Source: JANXAZ01 sp964504655
Lineage (GTDB): Bacteria; Pseudomonadota; Alphaproteobacteria; Geminicoccales; Geminicoccaceae
Reading direction: 5' to 3'
DNA: 27,678 nt
Assembly (NCBI GenBank): GCA_964504655.1
Contig: CAZDFD010000056.1
Span: 1 to 27,678 of the forward strand
The notes under the pieces are model-generated. The model had not been told where the DNA came from. It searched no databases and saw only the letters and a list, made by a program, of their open reading frames with translations. The position numbers were made by a program, and so were the translations under genes. Of the stretch, positions 7,002 through 14,881 are shown piece by piece (within the stretch, counting starts at the first letter, position 1; each line of letters begins with the position of its first letter).

Positions 7002-7985
7002 ATGCGCTCTCGGACCCTGCTTCTGGCCTCGGCCGCGCTCTGCGGGCTGCTGCTCGGCCCAGCCGGCGCCTGGGCGGCCAAGAAGAACTCGACCTTCGTC
7101 GCCGACAACGTGCTCTGGCTGCCGGAGGTGTTCGAGACGCTGAGCGCCGGCACGGCCGACGCGGTGACCAGCGAGCGGGACGCCGAGTCCCAGGTCTTCA
7201 AGAACGTCGAGCGGGCGCTCAAGAAGGGCGACTTCAGCAATCTGACGCGCTCGGAGCTCGCGAGCATCCTGAGCCTCTCCAACCAGAACCAGAGCGATCG
7301 CGACCTGACGCCCGGCGATCTCTCGAGCAGCGGGCCGTTCGCCTTCGCCGGGCTCGACCGCATGGTCGGCGTCGGCGTCGACGGCGACACGAGCTTCCGC
7401 GTCGATCTGAGCCAGAACCTCCTGCCGACGCTGCTCTCGCCGACCGTGGAGGGCGGCGAGATCACGGACTACACGGCGCTCGACGAGATCTACAGCATCG
7501 CCAACGTGGTCAAGGGCAAGGGCGGCGCCAAGATCGCCAAGAACGGGATCAGCTTCGACGCGGACACCGGCGAGCTCCAGGTCACGCTCAAGAAGCCGTT
7601 CGCCGACAAGCAGTTCGTCAACCTGATCCTGGAGCTCGACGACGGCTCGGGCTCGGCCAAGCGCAAGGGCAGGAAGCGGGCCTCGAGCGGCCTGCCGTCC
7701 TTCCAGGTGACCTTCGCCAACATGACCAACCCCCTGGCCGACGAGCCGATCAGCGTCACGGGCTCGACCAGCGGCGGGGTCACGACCTCGCAGGCCGCGG
7801 ACGTCGAGGGCCAGATCGCCTTCGATCGGGACGACAACCGCGCCTTCGTCGTGGCGGTCGAGAACGCGACCGGCATCGACCTCGACAGCGGCGACATCAC
7901 CGACGGCAACTCGAGCTACACGGCGGTCGTCACCAACGGCGTGCTCTTCAAGAAGTTCGCGGTGCAGGTGGCGAGCGGCAGCTGA
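7002..7985 (+). CDS. Exported protein of unknown function
   Basis: The product is 327 residues with a good signal peptide (MRSRTLLLASAALCGLLLGP, cleavage probably after AWA). ATG 7002 follows GGGAGAGG; ATG 6975 in the same frame would push the signal peptide inward. The mature part has no cysteine, is richer in Ser, Asn, Asp and Lys than its neighbours, and carries a basic patch (KRKGRKR) near the middle. The C-terminal third alternates short polar and hydrophobic stretches, suggesting beta structure. I do not recognise a family. The upstream gap (6862-7001, 140 bases) is AT-richer near 6890-6960 and probably holds its promoter, but no clear -35/-10 pair can be fixed. It is probably periplasmic or secreted. 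Confidence 0.75.
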   Translation: MRSRTLLLASAALCGLLLGPAGAWAAKKNSTFVADNVLWLPEVFETLSAGTADAVTSERDAESQVFKNVERALKKGDFSNLTRSELASILSLSNQNQSDRDLTPGDLSSSGPFAFAGLDRMVGVGVDGDTSFRVDLSQNLLPTLLSPTVEGGEITDYTALDEIYSIANVVKGKGGAKIAKNGISFDADTGELQVTLKKPFADKQFVNLILELDDGSGSAKRKGRKRASSGLPSFQVTFANMTNPLADEPISVTGSTSGGVTTSQAADVEGQIAFDRDDNRAFVVAVENATGIDLDSGDITDGNSSYTAVVTNGVLFKKFAVQVASGS

Positions 7986-8037
7986 TCCGCCGGGCCGGAG
8001 CCGCCCGCGGGTGGCCGGCCGGCGCGAGGTGCCGAAG

Positions 8038-8742
8038 GTGGAGCCGCGCCGCGGGCTCGTGCTCGCGGTCGGGCTCGGCGGCGCCGTGCTCTGCGCGCTG
8101 GCCCTGCCGGCGGCCGGCGGCCGGCTCGCCGAGCTCACGGCGCGTCCCGGTCTCGAGCGGCTGGCCGAGGGCGGCCGACTGACGCCCGAGGGCTACGGCC
8201 GCGCGCTCGGCGGCGCCGCCGCCGCGCTCGACTGGCTGGCCGAGCCGCGCCTGCAGAAGGACTTGGCCTATGTCCTGCAGGGGCTCGCGGCGCGCGAGGC
8301 CGGGCCCGCCGCGACCGGCCTCTTGAGCGAGGCGCGGCGCCGGCTCGAGGCCGCGCTCGAGGAGGCGCCGGCCGACCCTGGCGCCTGGCTGCGGCTCGCC
8401 CAGGTCGACGCGGCGCTCCTTGATCTGGCCGGTGCGGCCCTGGCGCTGCGGGCCTCGCACGCGGTCGGCCGGGTGGCACCCGAGGTCGCGGTCGCCCGCT
8501 CCGCCCTGGCGCTCGGTCTCTGGGAGTGGCTCGCCGAGCCCGTGCGCGAGCGGGCGGGGACCGAGCTCGCCCGGACCTTCCCCAGGGACCCGGCGGCACT
8601 CGTGCGGGTCGCGGCCGCGACCGGCCGGCTCGACGAGCTGCGTGCGCTGCTCGAGGCCGACCCGGCGGCGCTCGCGGCACTCGACAGCGAGCTCGCGGCG
8701 CTGCGGCGGACCGCGGCCGGCGGGCCGGGGCGGGCCGGATGA
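8038..8742 (+). CDS. Membrane-anchored helical-repeat (TPR-like) protein
   Basis: About 234 residues, with an N-terminal hydrophobic helix (LVLAVGLGGAVLCALALPAA) and an almost entirely alpha-helical Ala/Leu/Arg-rich body. Segments such as ARRRLEAALEEAPADPGAWL and RLAQVDAALLDLAGAALAL have TPR-like spacing. The start is uncertain: GTG 8038 has AGGTG six bases upstream, while GTG 8029 and GTG 8011 are open in the same frame. The stop overlaps the next ATG (ATGA at 8739-8742), so the two are translationally coupled and probably work together. It likely acts as a periplasmic-facing scaffold; no specific function can be claimed. Confidence 0.65.
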   Translation: MEPRRGLVLAVGLGGAVLCALALPAAGGRLAELTARPGLERLAEGGRLTPEGYGRALGGAAAALDWLAEPRLQKDLAYVLQGLAAREAGPAATGLLSEARRRLEAALEEAPADPGAWLRLAQVDAALLDLAGAALALRASHAVGRVAPEVAVARSALALGLWEWLAEPVRERAGTELARTFPRDPAALVRVAAATGRLDELRALLEADPAALAALDSELAALRRTAAGGPGRAG

Positions 8743-9140
8743 GCCGCCGTGCCGGGCTCGGCCTCACGCTGGCCCTGCTCGCTTCGGCCGGGCCGGCGCG
8801 CGCCGACATGCCGATCGCCGAGTATCTGGCGATCGGCCGCGGCGAGGGCGCCGTCCGCCCGGACTTCGCGATCGTCTACCTGGCCGGGACGCTCGACGGG
8901 CTCGAGGCCGCCAACGCCGCGGCGCGGGCGCGCGGCCGGGCCTATTACTGCGGACCGGCCGACCGCGCGCCGACCGTGCTCGAGCTCAAGCCGGCGCTGG
9001 ATGCGCTCCTGGCCCGGGCCGCCGAGCAGCAGCGCGACTTCGAGCGCTACGCGCGGATCGTCACCGTCGGCACGGTGAGCCTGACCGCGCTCGCCCGCCT
9101 GTTCCCCTGCCCCGAGCCGAGCGCGGCCGCCGCCGACTAG
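8739..9140 (+). CDS. Small exported protein, possibly Rap1a/Tai-like
   Basis: A 133-residue protein with a Sec signal peptide (RAGLGLTLALLASAGPARA). The mature part is helical, with two cysteines (YYCGP and FPCPE) that could form one disulfide. The order (YLAGTLDGLEAAN, Cys, a helix with ALDALLARAAEQ, a final ARLFPC) recalls the Rap1a/Tai immunity-protein fold, but this is resemblance from memory and no type VI effector is nearby. The ATG overlaps the stop of the preceding gene by four bases. It is likely periplasmic. Confidence 0.6.
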   Translation: MSRRAGLGLTLALLASAGPARADMPIAEYLAIGRGEGAVRPDFAIVYLAGTLDGLEAANAAARARGRAYYCGPADRAPTVLELKPALDALLARAAEQQRDFERYARIVTVGTVSLTALARLFPCPEPSAAAAD

Positions 9141-9189
9141 CCCCCGCGGCCCGACGTCCGGACGCTTTGCCGACCGGCGCCGGCGCGCT

Positions 9190-9642
9190 ATGCGCTCGGC
9201 CATGAGCCCGCCCACGAGCCCGCCCACGAGTCCGCCGATGAGCCCGCCGCGCATCCGCTTCCGGATCGGCCCGGTCGTGCTCGAGGCCGAGCCGCTCGCC
9301 ACCCCGACCGCGCGGGCGATCCTGGCGGCACTGCCGATCGTCGGGCGCGCCTCGACCTGGGGCGAGGAGGTCTACTTCGCGACCCCGGTCGAGGTCGCCC
9401 GCGAGCCCGACGCGCGCGAGGTCGTCGAGCCCGGCGAGATCGCCTTCTGGGTCGAGGGTCGGGCGATCGCGATCGCCTTCGGCCGGACGCCCGCCTCGCG
9501 CGGGAGCGAGTGCCGGCTGGTGGCCCCGGTCAACATCTGGGCCCGCAGCCTGGGCGACGTGCGGGCGCTCGGGGTGGTGCGGCCGGGTGCCGCGGTCCGG
9601 GTCGAGGCGGTCGACGGGGCCGAGCAAGGGGCCGGGGGATGA
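9190..9642 (+). CDS. Cyclophilin-like fold protein (DUF369/PF04126 type)
   Basis: The core matches the small cyclophilin-like family: RIRFRIGPVVLEAEPLATPT, ALPIVGRASTWGEEVYFATP, DAREVVEPGEIAFWVEGRAI, FGRTPASRGSECRLVAPVNI. These proteins share the cyclophilin barrel but are not established prolyl isomerases. The start is ambiguous: ATGs at 9190, 9202 and 9238 are in frame with no clear Shine-Dalgarno site. The interval holds a 12-bp tandem repeat giving MSPP-TSPP-TSPP-MSPP. The family normally starts close to the 9238 Met. The stop overlaps the next gene's ATG (ATGA at 9639-9642), linking it to the PLP enzyme. Confidence 0.78.
   Translation: MRSAMSPPTSPPTSPPMSPPRIRFRIGPVVLEAEPLATPTARAILAALPIVGRASTWGEEVYFATPVEVAREPDAREVVEPGEIAFWVEGRAIAIAFGRTPASRGSECRLVAPVNIWARSLGDVRALGVVRPGAAVRVEAVDGAEQGAGG
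9202..9249 (+). repeat. Four tandem 12-bp units coding for (M/T)SPP
   Basis: Units 9202-9213, 9214-9225, 9226-9237 and 9238-9249 follow the pattern AYGAGYCCGCCS. The first and last keep ATG and the middle two have ACG, so the repeat duplicates a potential start codon. Confidence 0.85.
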
Positions 9643-10796
9643 GCGCGCCCGCGGGGGCGGCGCCGGCCACGCTCCTGGCCCAGGCGGGCGGCCCGATCGA
9701 CGAGGCGACCGGCGGCATCGTGCCGGCGCTCCAGCCGAGCACCACCTTCCTGCGCGACCCCGACAACCGCTACCGGCGCGGCTTCGACTACGGCCGCGAC
9801 GCCAATCCGGCGGTCCGCCGGGTCGAGGATCTGCTGGTCCGCCTCGAGGGTGGTGCGGCGGCCCTCCTCCTGGCCTCGGGCATGGCCGCGGCGACCTCGG
9901 TCTTCCGGGCCCTGCCGGCCGGCGCCCGGGTGGTGGCGCCGGCGGTGATGTATTGGGGGCTGCGCAAGTGGCTCCTGGCCGAGCACGCGGCCGGCCGGCT
10001 CGCGGTCGAGCTCGTGGCGATGGACGATCTCGACGCGGTCCGCGCCGCGGTGGTGCCGGGCCGGACCGCGCTCCTCTGGGTCGAGACCCCGGCCAATCCG
10101 ACCTGGGTGGTGAGCGATCTCCCGGCCCTCGCCGCGATCGCGCGGGCCGCCGGCGCGCGGCTCGCGGTCGACAACACCGTGCCGACCCCGCTCCTGACCC
10201 GGCCGCTCGGGCTCGGTGCCGACCTGGTCGTGCACAGCGCCACCAAGTATCTGAACGGCCACAGCGATCTGTTGGGCGGGGTGATCGTCGCGGCGGCCGA
10301 GGACGGGCTCTGGCAGCGGCTGCGCACGCTCCGCCACGACGAGGGTGCCATCCTGGGCGCGTTCGAGGCCTGGCTCCTGCTGCGCGGCCTGCGCACGCTC
10401 GCGGTGCGGCTGCGCGCCCAGTGCGGCGGCGCCATGCACCTGGCGGCGGCCCTCGAGCGGCACCCGGCGGTCGAGCGGGTGCTCTATCCGGGCCTGCCGA
10501 CCCACAAGGGCCACACGCTCGCCGCCCGGCAGTTGCAGGGCGGCTTCGGCGGCATGCTGTCGATCCTGGTGCGGGGCGGTGCGGAGGTCGCGATCGCCAC
10601 CGCCGCCCGGGTCGAGCTCTGGAAGCGGGCGACCTCGCTCGGTGGGGTCGAGAGCCTGATCGAGCACCGCGCCTCGATCGAGGGCCCGGACACCCCGGCT
10701 CCGCCCGGCCTCCTGCGCCTCTCGGTCGGGCTCGAGGACCCGGGCGACCTGTTGGCCGACCTCGAGGGCGCGCTCGCCGGGGCGGCGCGCGGCTGA
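9639..10796 (+). CDS. Cystathionine gamma-synthase/O-acylhomoserine sulfhydrylase-family PLP enzyme
   Basis: A 385-residue fold-type I PLP enzyme of the Cys/Met metabolism family. Lys203 in SATKYLNGHSD forms the Schiff base, VDNTVPTPLL holds the Asp that contacts the pyridine nitrogen, and SLGGVESLIEHRAS is the C-terminal family signature. The family catalyses gamma-replacement or elimination on O-acylhomoserine or cystathionine. Two usually conserved segments differ: YSRxxNPT is here YGRDANPAVR, and the YGGT loop is MYWGLRKWL, so this is a divergent branch and the exact reaction should not be assumed. It overlaps the DUF369-type gene by ATGA. Confidence 0.85.
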   Translation: MSAPAGAAPATLLAQAGGPIDEATGGIVPALQPSTTFLRDPDNRYRRGFDYGRDANPAVRRVEDLLVRLEGGAAALLLASGMAAATSVFRALPAGARVVAPAVMYWGLRKWLLAEHAAGRLAVELVAMDDLDAVRAAVVPGRTALLWVETPANPTWVVSDLPALAAIARAAGARLAVDNTVPTPLLTRPLGLGADLVVHSATKYLNGHSDLLGGVIVAAAEDGLWQRLRTLRHDEGAILGAFEAWLLLRGLRTLAVRLRAQCGGAMHLAAALERHPAVERVLYPGLPTHKGHTLAARQLQGGFGGMLSILVRGGAEVAIATAARVELWKRATSLGGVESLIEHRASIEGPDTPAPPGLLRLSVGLEDPGDLLADLEGALAGAARG

Positions 10797-10876
10797 GCCG
10801 CCCGCCGCCACCTTCCCGGACCGTCACCGGCCCGTCATGATGAAGGCCTAGCCCGGCCGGCGACCGGGGCGGGGGC

Positions 10877-13147
10877 ATGTCGACCTATCTGGCGATCGAG
10901 GGTCTGACGGTGGCGTTCGGGCCGACGCCCGTGCTCGAGCGGCTCGACCTCGCCGTGGCGCGCGGCGAGCTCGTGGCGCTGTTGGGCGCCTCGGGCTGCG
11001 GCAAGACCACGCTCCTGCGCGCGGTCTGCGGCTTCGCGCCGGTGGTGGCCGGGCGGATCGCGGTCGACGGCCGCGACCTCCAGGACCTGCCGCCCGAGCG
11101 GCGCGACACCGCGCTCGTGTTCCAGTCCTACGCGCTCTGGCCGCACATGACCGCGGCGCAGAACATCGGCTACGGCCTCAAGGTGCGCGGCCGCCCGAAG
11201 GCGCAGATCGCCGCCCGGGTCGAGGAGATGCTGCGCCTGCTCGGCCTCGGGGGGCTCGGTGCGCGCAACGTCACCGAGCTCTCGGGCGGCCAGCGCCAGC
11301 GGGTGGCGCTCGGGCGCGCGCTCGCGGTCGAGCCGCGGCTCCTGCTCCTGGACGAGCCGCTCTCGAACCTCGATGCGCGGATCCGCCACGAGCTGCGCCA
11401 CGAGATCCGCTCGCTCCAGCGCCGGCTCGGCATCACCGCGCTGCACGTCACCCACGACCGCGAGGAGGCCATGGTGATGGCCGACCGGATCGCGGTCATG
11501 GACAAGGGCCGGATCGTCCAGCTGGATACCCCCGAGGGCCTCTGGCACCGACCGGCGAGCCCGTTCGTGGCGGCCTTCATGGGCGCCGACAACCGCGTCC
11601 TGCTCACCCTCGAGCGCGACCCGGGCGGGCTCGTGGTCCGCGCCGGCGGGGCCGCCGCGGCGGCGCGCCTGCCGCTCGGCGCGGACGGCCCGCACCTCGC
11701 GGGCCCGGCCACCGCCCGCATGCAGGGCCAGTTCCGCAGCGCCGCCGCCCGGCTGGTCGGCCCCGAGGAGACGCCGCCGGCCACGCTCGTGCTGCAGGGC
11801 GTGGTCGAGGAGGCGGCCTATCTGGGCGATCTCTGGCGCCACACCGTCCGGCTCGAGGGCAACGGCCTCCTGGTCGACCATCCCGGGCGGATGGCGCCCG
11901 GCACGGCGGTCGGCGTGGCGGTCCCGGCCGCGGCACTGCACCTGTTCCCGACCGGCGACACGGGGTCGCCGGTCCCGCGTCCGCAAGAGGAGACGGCGAG
12001 GATGGAGCGACGCACCCTGCTCGCGGCGAGTGCCGCGCTCGTGATCGGCCGGGCCCTGCCGGCCGCGGCCGAGACCACCTTGAACGTGGTGACCGCGGGC
12101 GACCAGAACATGGTCGACTACGTCAACGACTTCCTCGGCCCGCGCTTCGAGAAGCTCGTCCCCGGCGTCAAGGTGCGGGCGGCCGGCACCGGCCCGGGCG
12201 ACGCCGGCTCGCAGAAGATCTACGAGAAGCTCGACGCCCAGGCCAAGGCGGGTGTCGCCGCCTGGGACGTCGACGTCGCGGTCGTGCACCAGCGCATGGC
12301 CGGCCAGATGGTCAAGGAGAGCCTCCTCGCCCGCTACCGCGAGGAGGTCGCGAGCGGCCGGCTCGTGACCCGCGACACCGCCGAGAACGCGCTCGGCCAG
12401 GCGGTCGGCGGCTACGTCCTGCCGATGTTCCACAGCCAGATCGCGCTCGCCTACAACCCGGCGCTCGTCCCGAACCCGCCCCGGACCTACGCCGAGCTCG
12501 CCGAATGGGTGAAGAAGAACCCCAAGCAGTTCGGCTACAACGGCATCAAGGGCGGCATGTCCGGGGTCGGCTTCGTCATGGGCTGGGCCGCCGCCATGAG
12601 CGGGCTCGGCGACAAGCTCGAGAAGGGGCCCTACGATGCCGCCCTGAAGGCCGACATCGAGAAGGCGCTGTCCGGCCTCAAGGAGTTCAACCGATCGGTG
12701 ACCCTGACCCCGGGCAACGCCGGCACGCTGGATGCCTTGAACCGCGGCGAGATCGCCATGGGCCCGGTCTGGGTCGACATGTTCTACACTTGGCAGGCGG
12801 ACGGCAAGCTCAGCCCGGACCTGCGGCTGACGCTGATCGGGCCGGGCCTGCCGGGCCAGCCGATGTACTACGTCCTGCCGGCCAAGGCCGCGAACGCCGA
12901 CGTCGCCAAGAAGTTCATCGAATTCGCCACCAGCCCCGAGATCCAGGCCGAGGGCATCGTCAAGCGCTTCAACTGGTATCCGGGCATCGACGCCCAGCAC
13001 GTGCGCGCCAAGCTCGACGAGAAGACCTGGGCCAAGCTGTTCACCGACGTGAAGCCCGAGGACCTGGCCGCGAAGGGGCGGCCGTTCCCGCTGAACCAGT
13101 ACTTCAGCGACATTCTCGAGGCCTATGAGCGTACCGTCGCCAACTGA
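10877..13147 (+). CDS. ABC importer ATPase in one open frame with its substrate-binding protein
   Basis: One frame of 756 codons holds two modules. Codons 1-375 are a Pot/Fbp-type ATPase: Walker A GASGCGKT (37-44), Q-loop in VFQSYALW, signature LSGGQRQR (135-142), Walker B LLLLDE (155-160), H-loop His193, and a C-terminal TOBE-like region (about 240-360). Codon 376 is a Met that opens a complete binding protein with its own signal peptide. No stop lies between them, and neither shifted frame offers one in the last 60 bases, so a single indel does not explain it. A translated fusion would tie a cytoplasmic ATPase to an exported protein, which makes little sense unless the second part is mostly made from its own start at 12002. 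GGGGCGGGGGC precedes the first ATG. Permease genes follow. Confidence 0.85.
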   Translation: MSTYLAIEGLTVAFGPTPVLERLDLAVARGELVALLGASGCGKTTLLRAVCGFAPVVAGRIAVDGRDLQDLPPERRDTALVFQSYALWPHMTAAQNIGYGLKVRGRPKAQIAARVEEMLRLLGLGGLGARNVTELSGGQRQRVALGRALAVEPRLLLLDEPLSNLDARIRHELRHEIRSLQRRLGITALHVTHDREEAMVMADRIAVMDKGRIVQLDTPEGLWHRPASPFVAAFMGADNRVLLTLERDPGGLVVRAGGAAAAARLPLGADGPHLAGPATARMQGQFRSAAARLVGPEETPPATLVLQGVVEEAAYLGDLWRHTVRLEGNGLLVDHPGRMAPGTAVGVAVPAAALHLFPTGDTGSPVPRPQEETARMERRTLLAASAALVIGRALPAAAETTLNVVTAGDQNMVDYVNDFLGPRFEKLVPGVKVRAAGTGPGDAGSQKIYEKLDAQAKAGVAAWDVDVAVVHQRMAGQMVKESLLARYREEVASGRLVTRDTAENALGQAVGGYVLPMFHSQIALAYNPALVPNPPRTYAELAEWVKKNPKQFGYNGIKGGMSGVGFVMGWAAAMSGLGDKLEKGPYDAALKADIEKALSGLKEFNRSVTLTPGNAGTLDALNRGEIAMGPVWVDMFYTWQADGKLSPDLRLTLIGPGLPGQPMYYVLPAKAANADVAKKFIEFATSPEIQAEGIVKRFNWYPGIDAQHVRAKLDEKTWAKLFTDVKPEDLAAKGRPFPLNQYFSDILEAYERTVAN
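11985..12004 (+). promoter_or_regulatory. Internal ribosome-binding site and start for the binding protein
   Basis: AAGAGGAGA (11985-11993) lies nine bases before ATG 12002, inside the open frame that continues from the ATPase. It matches the Shine-Dalgarno consensus better than most sites in this window and argues for independent translation of the binding protein. Confidence 0.65.
12002..13147 (+). CDS. ABC substrate-binding protein (family 1, polyamine/iron-type), internal start
   Basis: Taken from its own ATG the protein is 381 residues. MERRTLLAASAALVIGRALP is a signal peptide with twin arginines, and cleavage is likely at PAAA-ET. The mature protein begins TTLNVVTAGDQNMVDYVNDF and has typical bilobed family-1 features (FHSQIALAYNPALVP, RTYAELAEWVKKNPKQFGYN, GEIAMGPVWVDMFY, KKFIEFATSPEIQAEGI). 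It would capture the ligand in the periplasm for the permeases at 13125 and 13982. The ligand is uncertain: such systems carry polyamines, ferric iron, thiamine or phosphonates. Its end overlaps the next gene by 23 bases. Confidence 0.8.
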   Translation: MERRTLLAASAALVIGRALPAAAETTLNVVTAGDQNMVDYVNDFLGPRFEKLVPGVKVRAAGTGPGDAGSQKIYEKLDAQAKAGVAAWDVDVAVVHQRMAGQMVKESLLARYREEVASGRLVTRDTAENALGQAVGGYVLPMFHSQIALAYNPALVPNPPRTYAELAEWVKKNPKQFGYNGIKGGMSGVGFVMGWAAAMSGLGDKLEKGPYDAALKADIEKALSGLKEFNRSVTLTPGNAGTLDALNRGEIAMGPVWVDMFYTWQADGKLSPDLRLTLIGPGLPGQPMYYVLPAKAANADVAKKFIEFATSPEIQAEGIVKRFNWYPGIDAQHVRAKLDEKTWAKLFTDVKPEDLAAKGRPFPLNQYFSDILEAYERTVAN

Positions 13148-13985
13148 GGCGACGCCGCGACGGGACTGGCCGGGGCTCGTGCTCGTGGCCCCGGCCCTCC
13201 TCGTCGTGGTCCTGTTCTTCGTCCTGCCGCTCGGCCTGTCCCTGGTCACCGCGTTCCAGCTGCGCGACGGCTCCTGGTCGACCGGCAACTTCGCCAAGGC
13301 GCTCGACCTCTACCGCAGCGACCTCGTCTTCACCGCCGCCCTGGTCGGCGCCGCCACCCTCCTGACCGGCCTGTTCGCGGTGCTGATCGGCGGCTGGCTC
13401 ACCCTGGGCGACCATCCGGCGAGCCTCGCGGTGCTGCGCTGGCTCTACCGCCTGCCGCTGTTCGTGCCCTTCGTCGTCGCGGCGCAGACCATGAACTCGT
13501 TCCTCGCCAAGAACGGGCTCATGAACCACGCGCTCGTCAGCCTCGGGCTGATCGGACCGCTGCAGGCGCAGTCCTTCCTCGACTGGCGCGGCGTGCTCGC
13601 CACCTTCGTCTGGAAGCAGACCCCGTTCGTGGCCCTGATGGTCGCCGGGGCGATGGCGGCGCTCGACCGCGGGTTGATCGAGGCGGCCCGCAACTGCGGC
13701 GCCTCGCGGCCGCGCATCCTGCTCGAGATCCTGGTGCCCCTGGTCCGCCCGACCCTGCTCGTGGGCCTCGTGCTGTCCTTCGTCACCATGCTCTCGGTGC
13801 TGTCCGTGCCGGTGATGCTGAACGCCGGCTCGCCCACGCTCATCACCGTCGACATGGCGTTCCGCATCACCGCGCACGGCGACTACGGGGTCGCCAACGC
13901 GCTCGGCTTCCTGTCCTGCGCCATGGCCGGCTTCGCCGCCTGGCTCTATCTGCGGCTGAGCCTCGCGCAGCGGACCCGCGGATGA
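13125..13985 (+). CDS. ABC transporter permease (importer subunit 1)
   Basis: A 286-residue inner-membrane permease with about six membrane helices. The first is LVLVAPALLVVVLFFVLPLG and the last is LGFLSCAMAGFAAWLYL. The cytoplasmic EAA loop (IEAARNCGASRPRILLEILV) is the contact site for the ATPase. It starts inside the end of the binding-protein gene (overlap 13125-13147) and ends in a four-base overlap with the next permease, so the operon is tightly coupled. It is the PotB-like member. Confidence 0.88.
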   Translation: MSVPSPTEATPRRDWPGLVLVAPALLVVVLFFVLPLGLSLVTAFQLRDGSWSTGNFAKALDLYRSDLVFTAALVGAATLLTGLFAVLIGGWLTLGDHPASLAVLRWLYRLPLFVPFVVAAQTMNSFLAKNGLMNHALVSLGLIGPLQAQSFLDWRGVLATFVWKQTPFVALMVAGAMAALDRGLIEAARNCGASRPRILLEILVPLVRPTLLVGLVLSFVTMLSVLSVPVMLNAGSPTLITVDMAFRITAHGDYGVANALGFLSCAMAGFAAWLYLRLSLAQRTRG

Positions 13986-14800
13986 GCGGGCCGCGCCGGC
14001 TCCTCCTCGCCCGGCTCCTGACCGGCCTCGTCCTGGGCGTGCTCGCCTTCGTGATCCTCGGGCCGCTGGTCAACCTGGCACTCTGGGCGGTGGCCGAGCG
14101 CTGGTACTTCCCGAACCGGCTGCCGAGCCAGTTCGGTTTCGCCTTCTGGGCGCGGGTGTTCTCGCCGCGCGGCGGCGCCACCGCGGCGCTTTGGACCAGC
14201 GTCGCGATCGCGCTCGCCACCGTCGCCGCCTGCGCCCTGGTGGCACTCCCGGCCGGCTGGGCGCTCGCCCGCCTGCGGCTGCCCGGCCGCGCGCTGGTCC
14301 TCCTGGTCTTCCTCCTGCCGCAGGCCTTCCCCAACCTGCCCGTCTACATCAACGTCGCGCGGATGTTCTACTGGTGGGGGCTCGCCGGCACGATCCCCGG
14401 CGTCGTGCTCGTGCACACCCTGCACGGGCTGGTCTTCGCGGTCTGGATCACCTCGGCCGCCTTCGCCGCGGTCGACCGGACCCTCGAGGAGGCGGCGCGC
14501 AACCTCGGTGCCGGGCCCTGGCGCACCTTCACGAGCGTCACCCTGCCGCTCGCCGCCCCGGGCATCCTCGCCGCCTCGATCTTCGTCTTCCTCGAATCCC
14601 TGGACGAGTTCACCGGCACCTATTTCGTGGGCGTGCCGGACGTGCTGACCCTGCCGCTGCTGATGTTCAACGCCTCGCTCGGCGGCAACTACCAGATCGC
14701 GGCGATCACCGCCCTGATCCTGCTCGTGCCCTCGCTCCTGTTCATGGCGGTGATCGAGCGCTTCTTGAAGGCCGAGGTGCTGGCCAAGGTCGGCGGCTGA
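13982..14800 (+). CDS. ABC transporter permease (importer subunit 2)
   Basis: The second permease has 272 residues and about six helices. The EAA loop is LEEAARNLGAGPWRTFTSVT. It is preceded by AVWITSAAFAAVDRT and followed by ILAASIFVFLESLDEFTGTY, as in PotC-type subunits. The ATG overlaps the stop of the first permease (ATGA, 13982-13985). This completes an ATPase/binding protein/permease/permease importer. Confidence 0.88.
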   Translation: MSGPRRLLLARLLTGLVLGVLAFVILGPLVNLALWAVAERWYFPNRLPSQFGFAFWARVFSPRGGATAALWTSVAIALATVAACALVALPAGWALARLRLPGRALVLLVFLLPQAFPNLPVYINVARMFYWWGLAGTIPGVVLVHTLHGLVFAVWITSAAFAAVDRTLEEAARNLGAGPWRTFTSVTLPLAAPGILAASIFVFLESLDEFTGTYFVGVPDVLTLPLLMFNASLGGNYQIAAITALILLVPSLLFMAVIERFLKAEVLAKVGG

Positions 14801-14820
14801 GCGGGCTGGCGTCGGCCCGC
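14801..14820 (+). terminator. Possible hairpin after the importer operon
   Basis: GCGGGC (14801-14806) and GCCCGC (14815-14820) can pair around an eight-base loop immediately after the stop codon. There is no T-tract, so this is a weak call. Confidence 0.35.
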
Positions 14821-14846
14821 CCGGCGGGCTAGAGGCTGGACGATCG

Positions 14847-14861
14847 CCGGCTCCGAGCCGG
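14847..14861. promoter_or_regulatory. Perfect inverted repeat upstream of the DUF1269 gene
   Basis: CCGGCTC and GAGCCGG are separated by one base, about 20 bases upstream of the ATG. Such a close spacing suits a protein-binding site better than an RNA hairpin. In a GC-rich genome it may be chance. Confidence 0.3.
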
Positions 14862-14881
14862 TGTCGAACCGGGAGGGAACC

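Noticed and set aside
8739..9140. Type VI secretion immunity gene
   Set aside because: The Rap1a/Tai resemblance is weak and there is no effector or secretion gene nearby; kept only as a possibility.
10877..13147. Simple frameshift at the ATPase/binding-protein junction
   Set aside because: None of the three frames offers a stop over the last 60 bases before 12002, so one inserted or lost base would not recover a normal ATPase end there.
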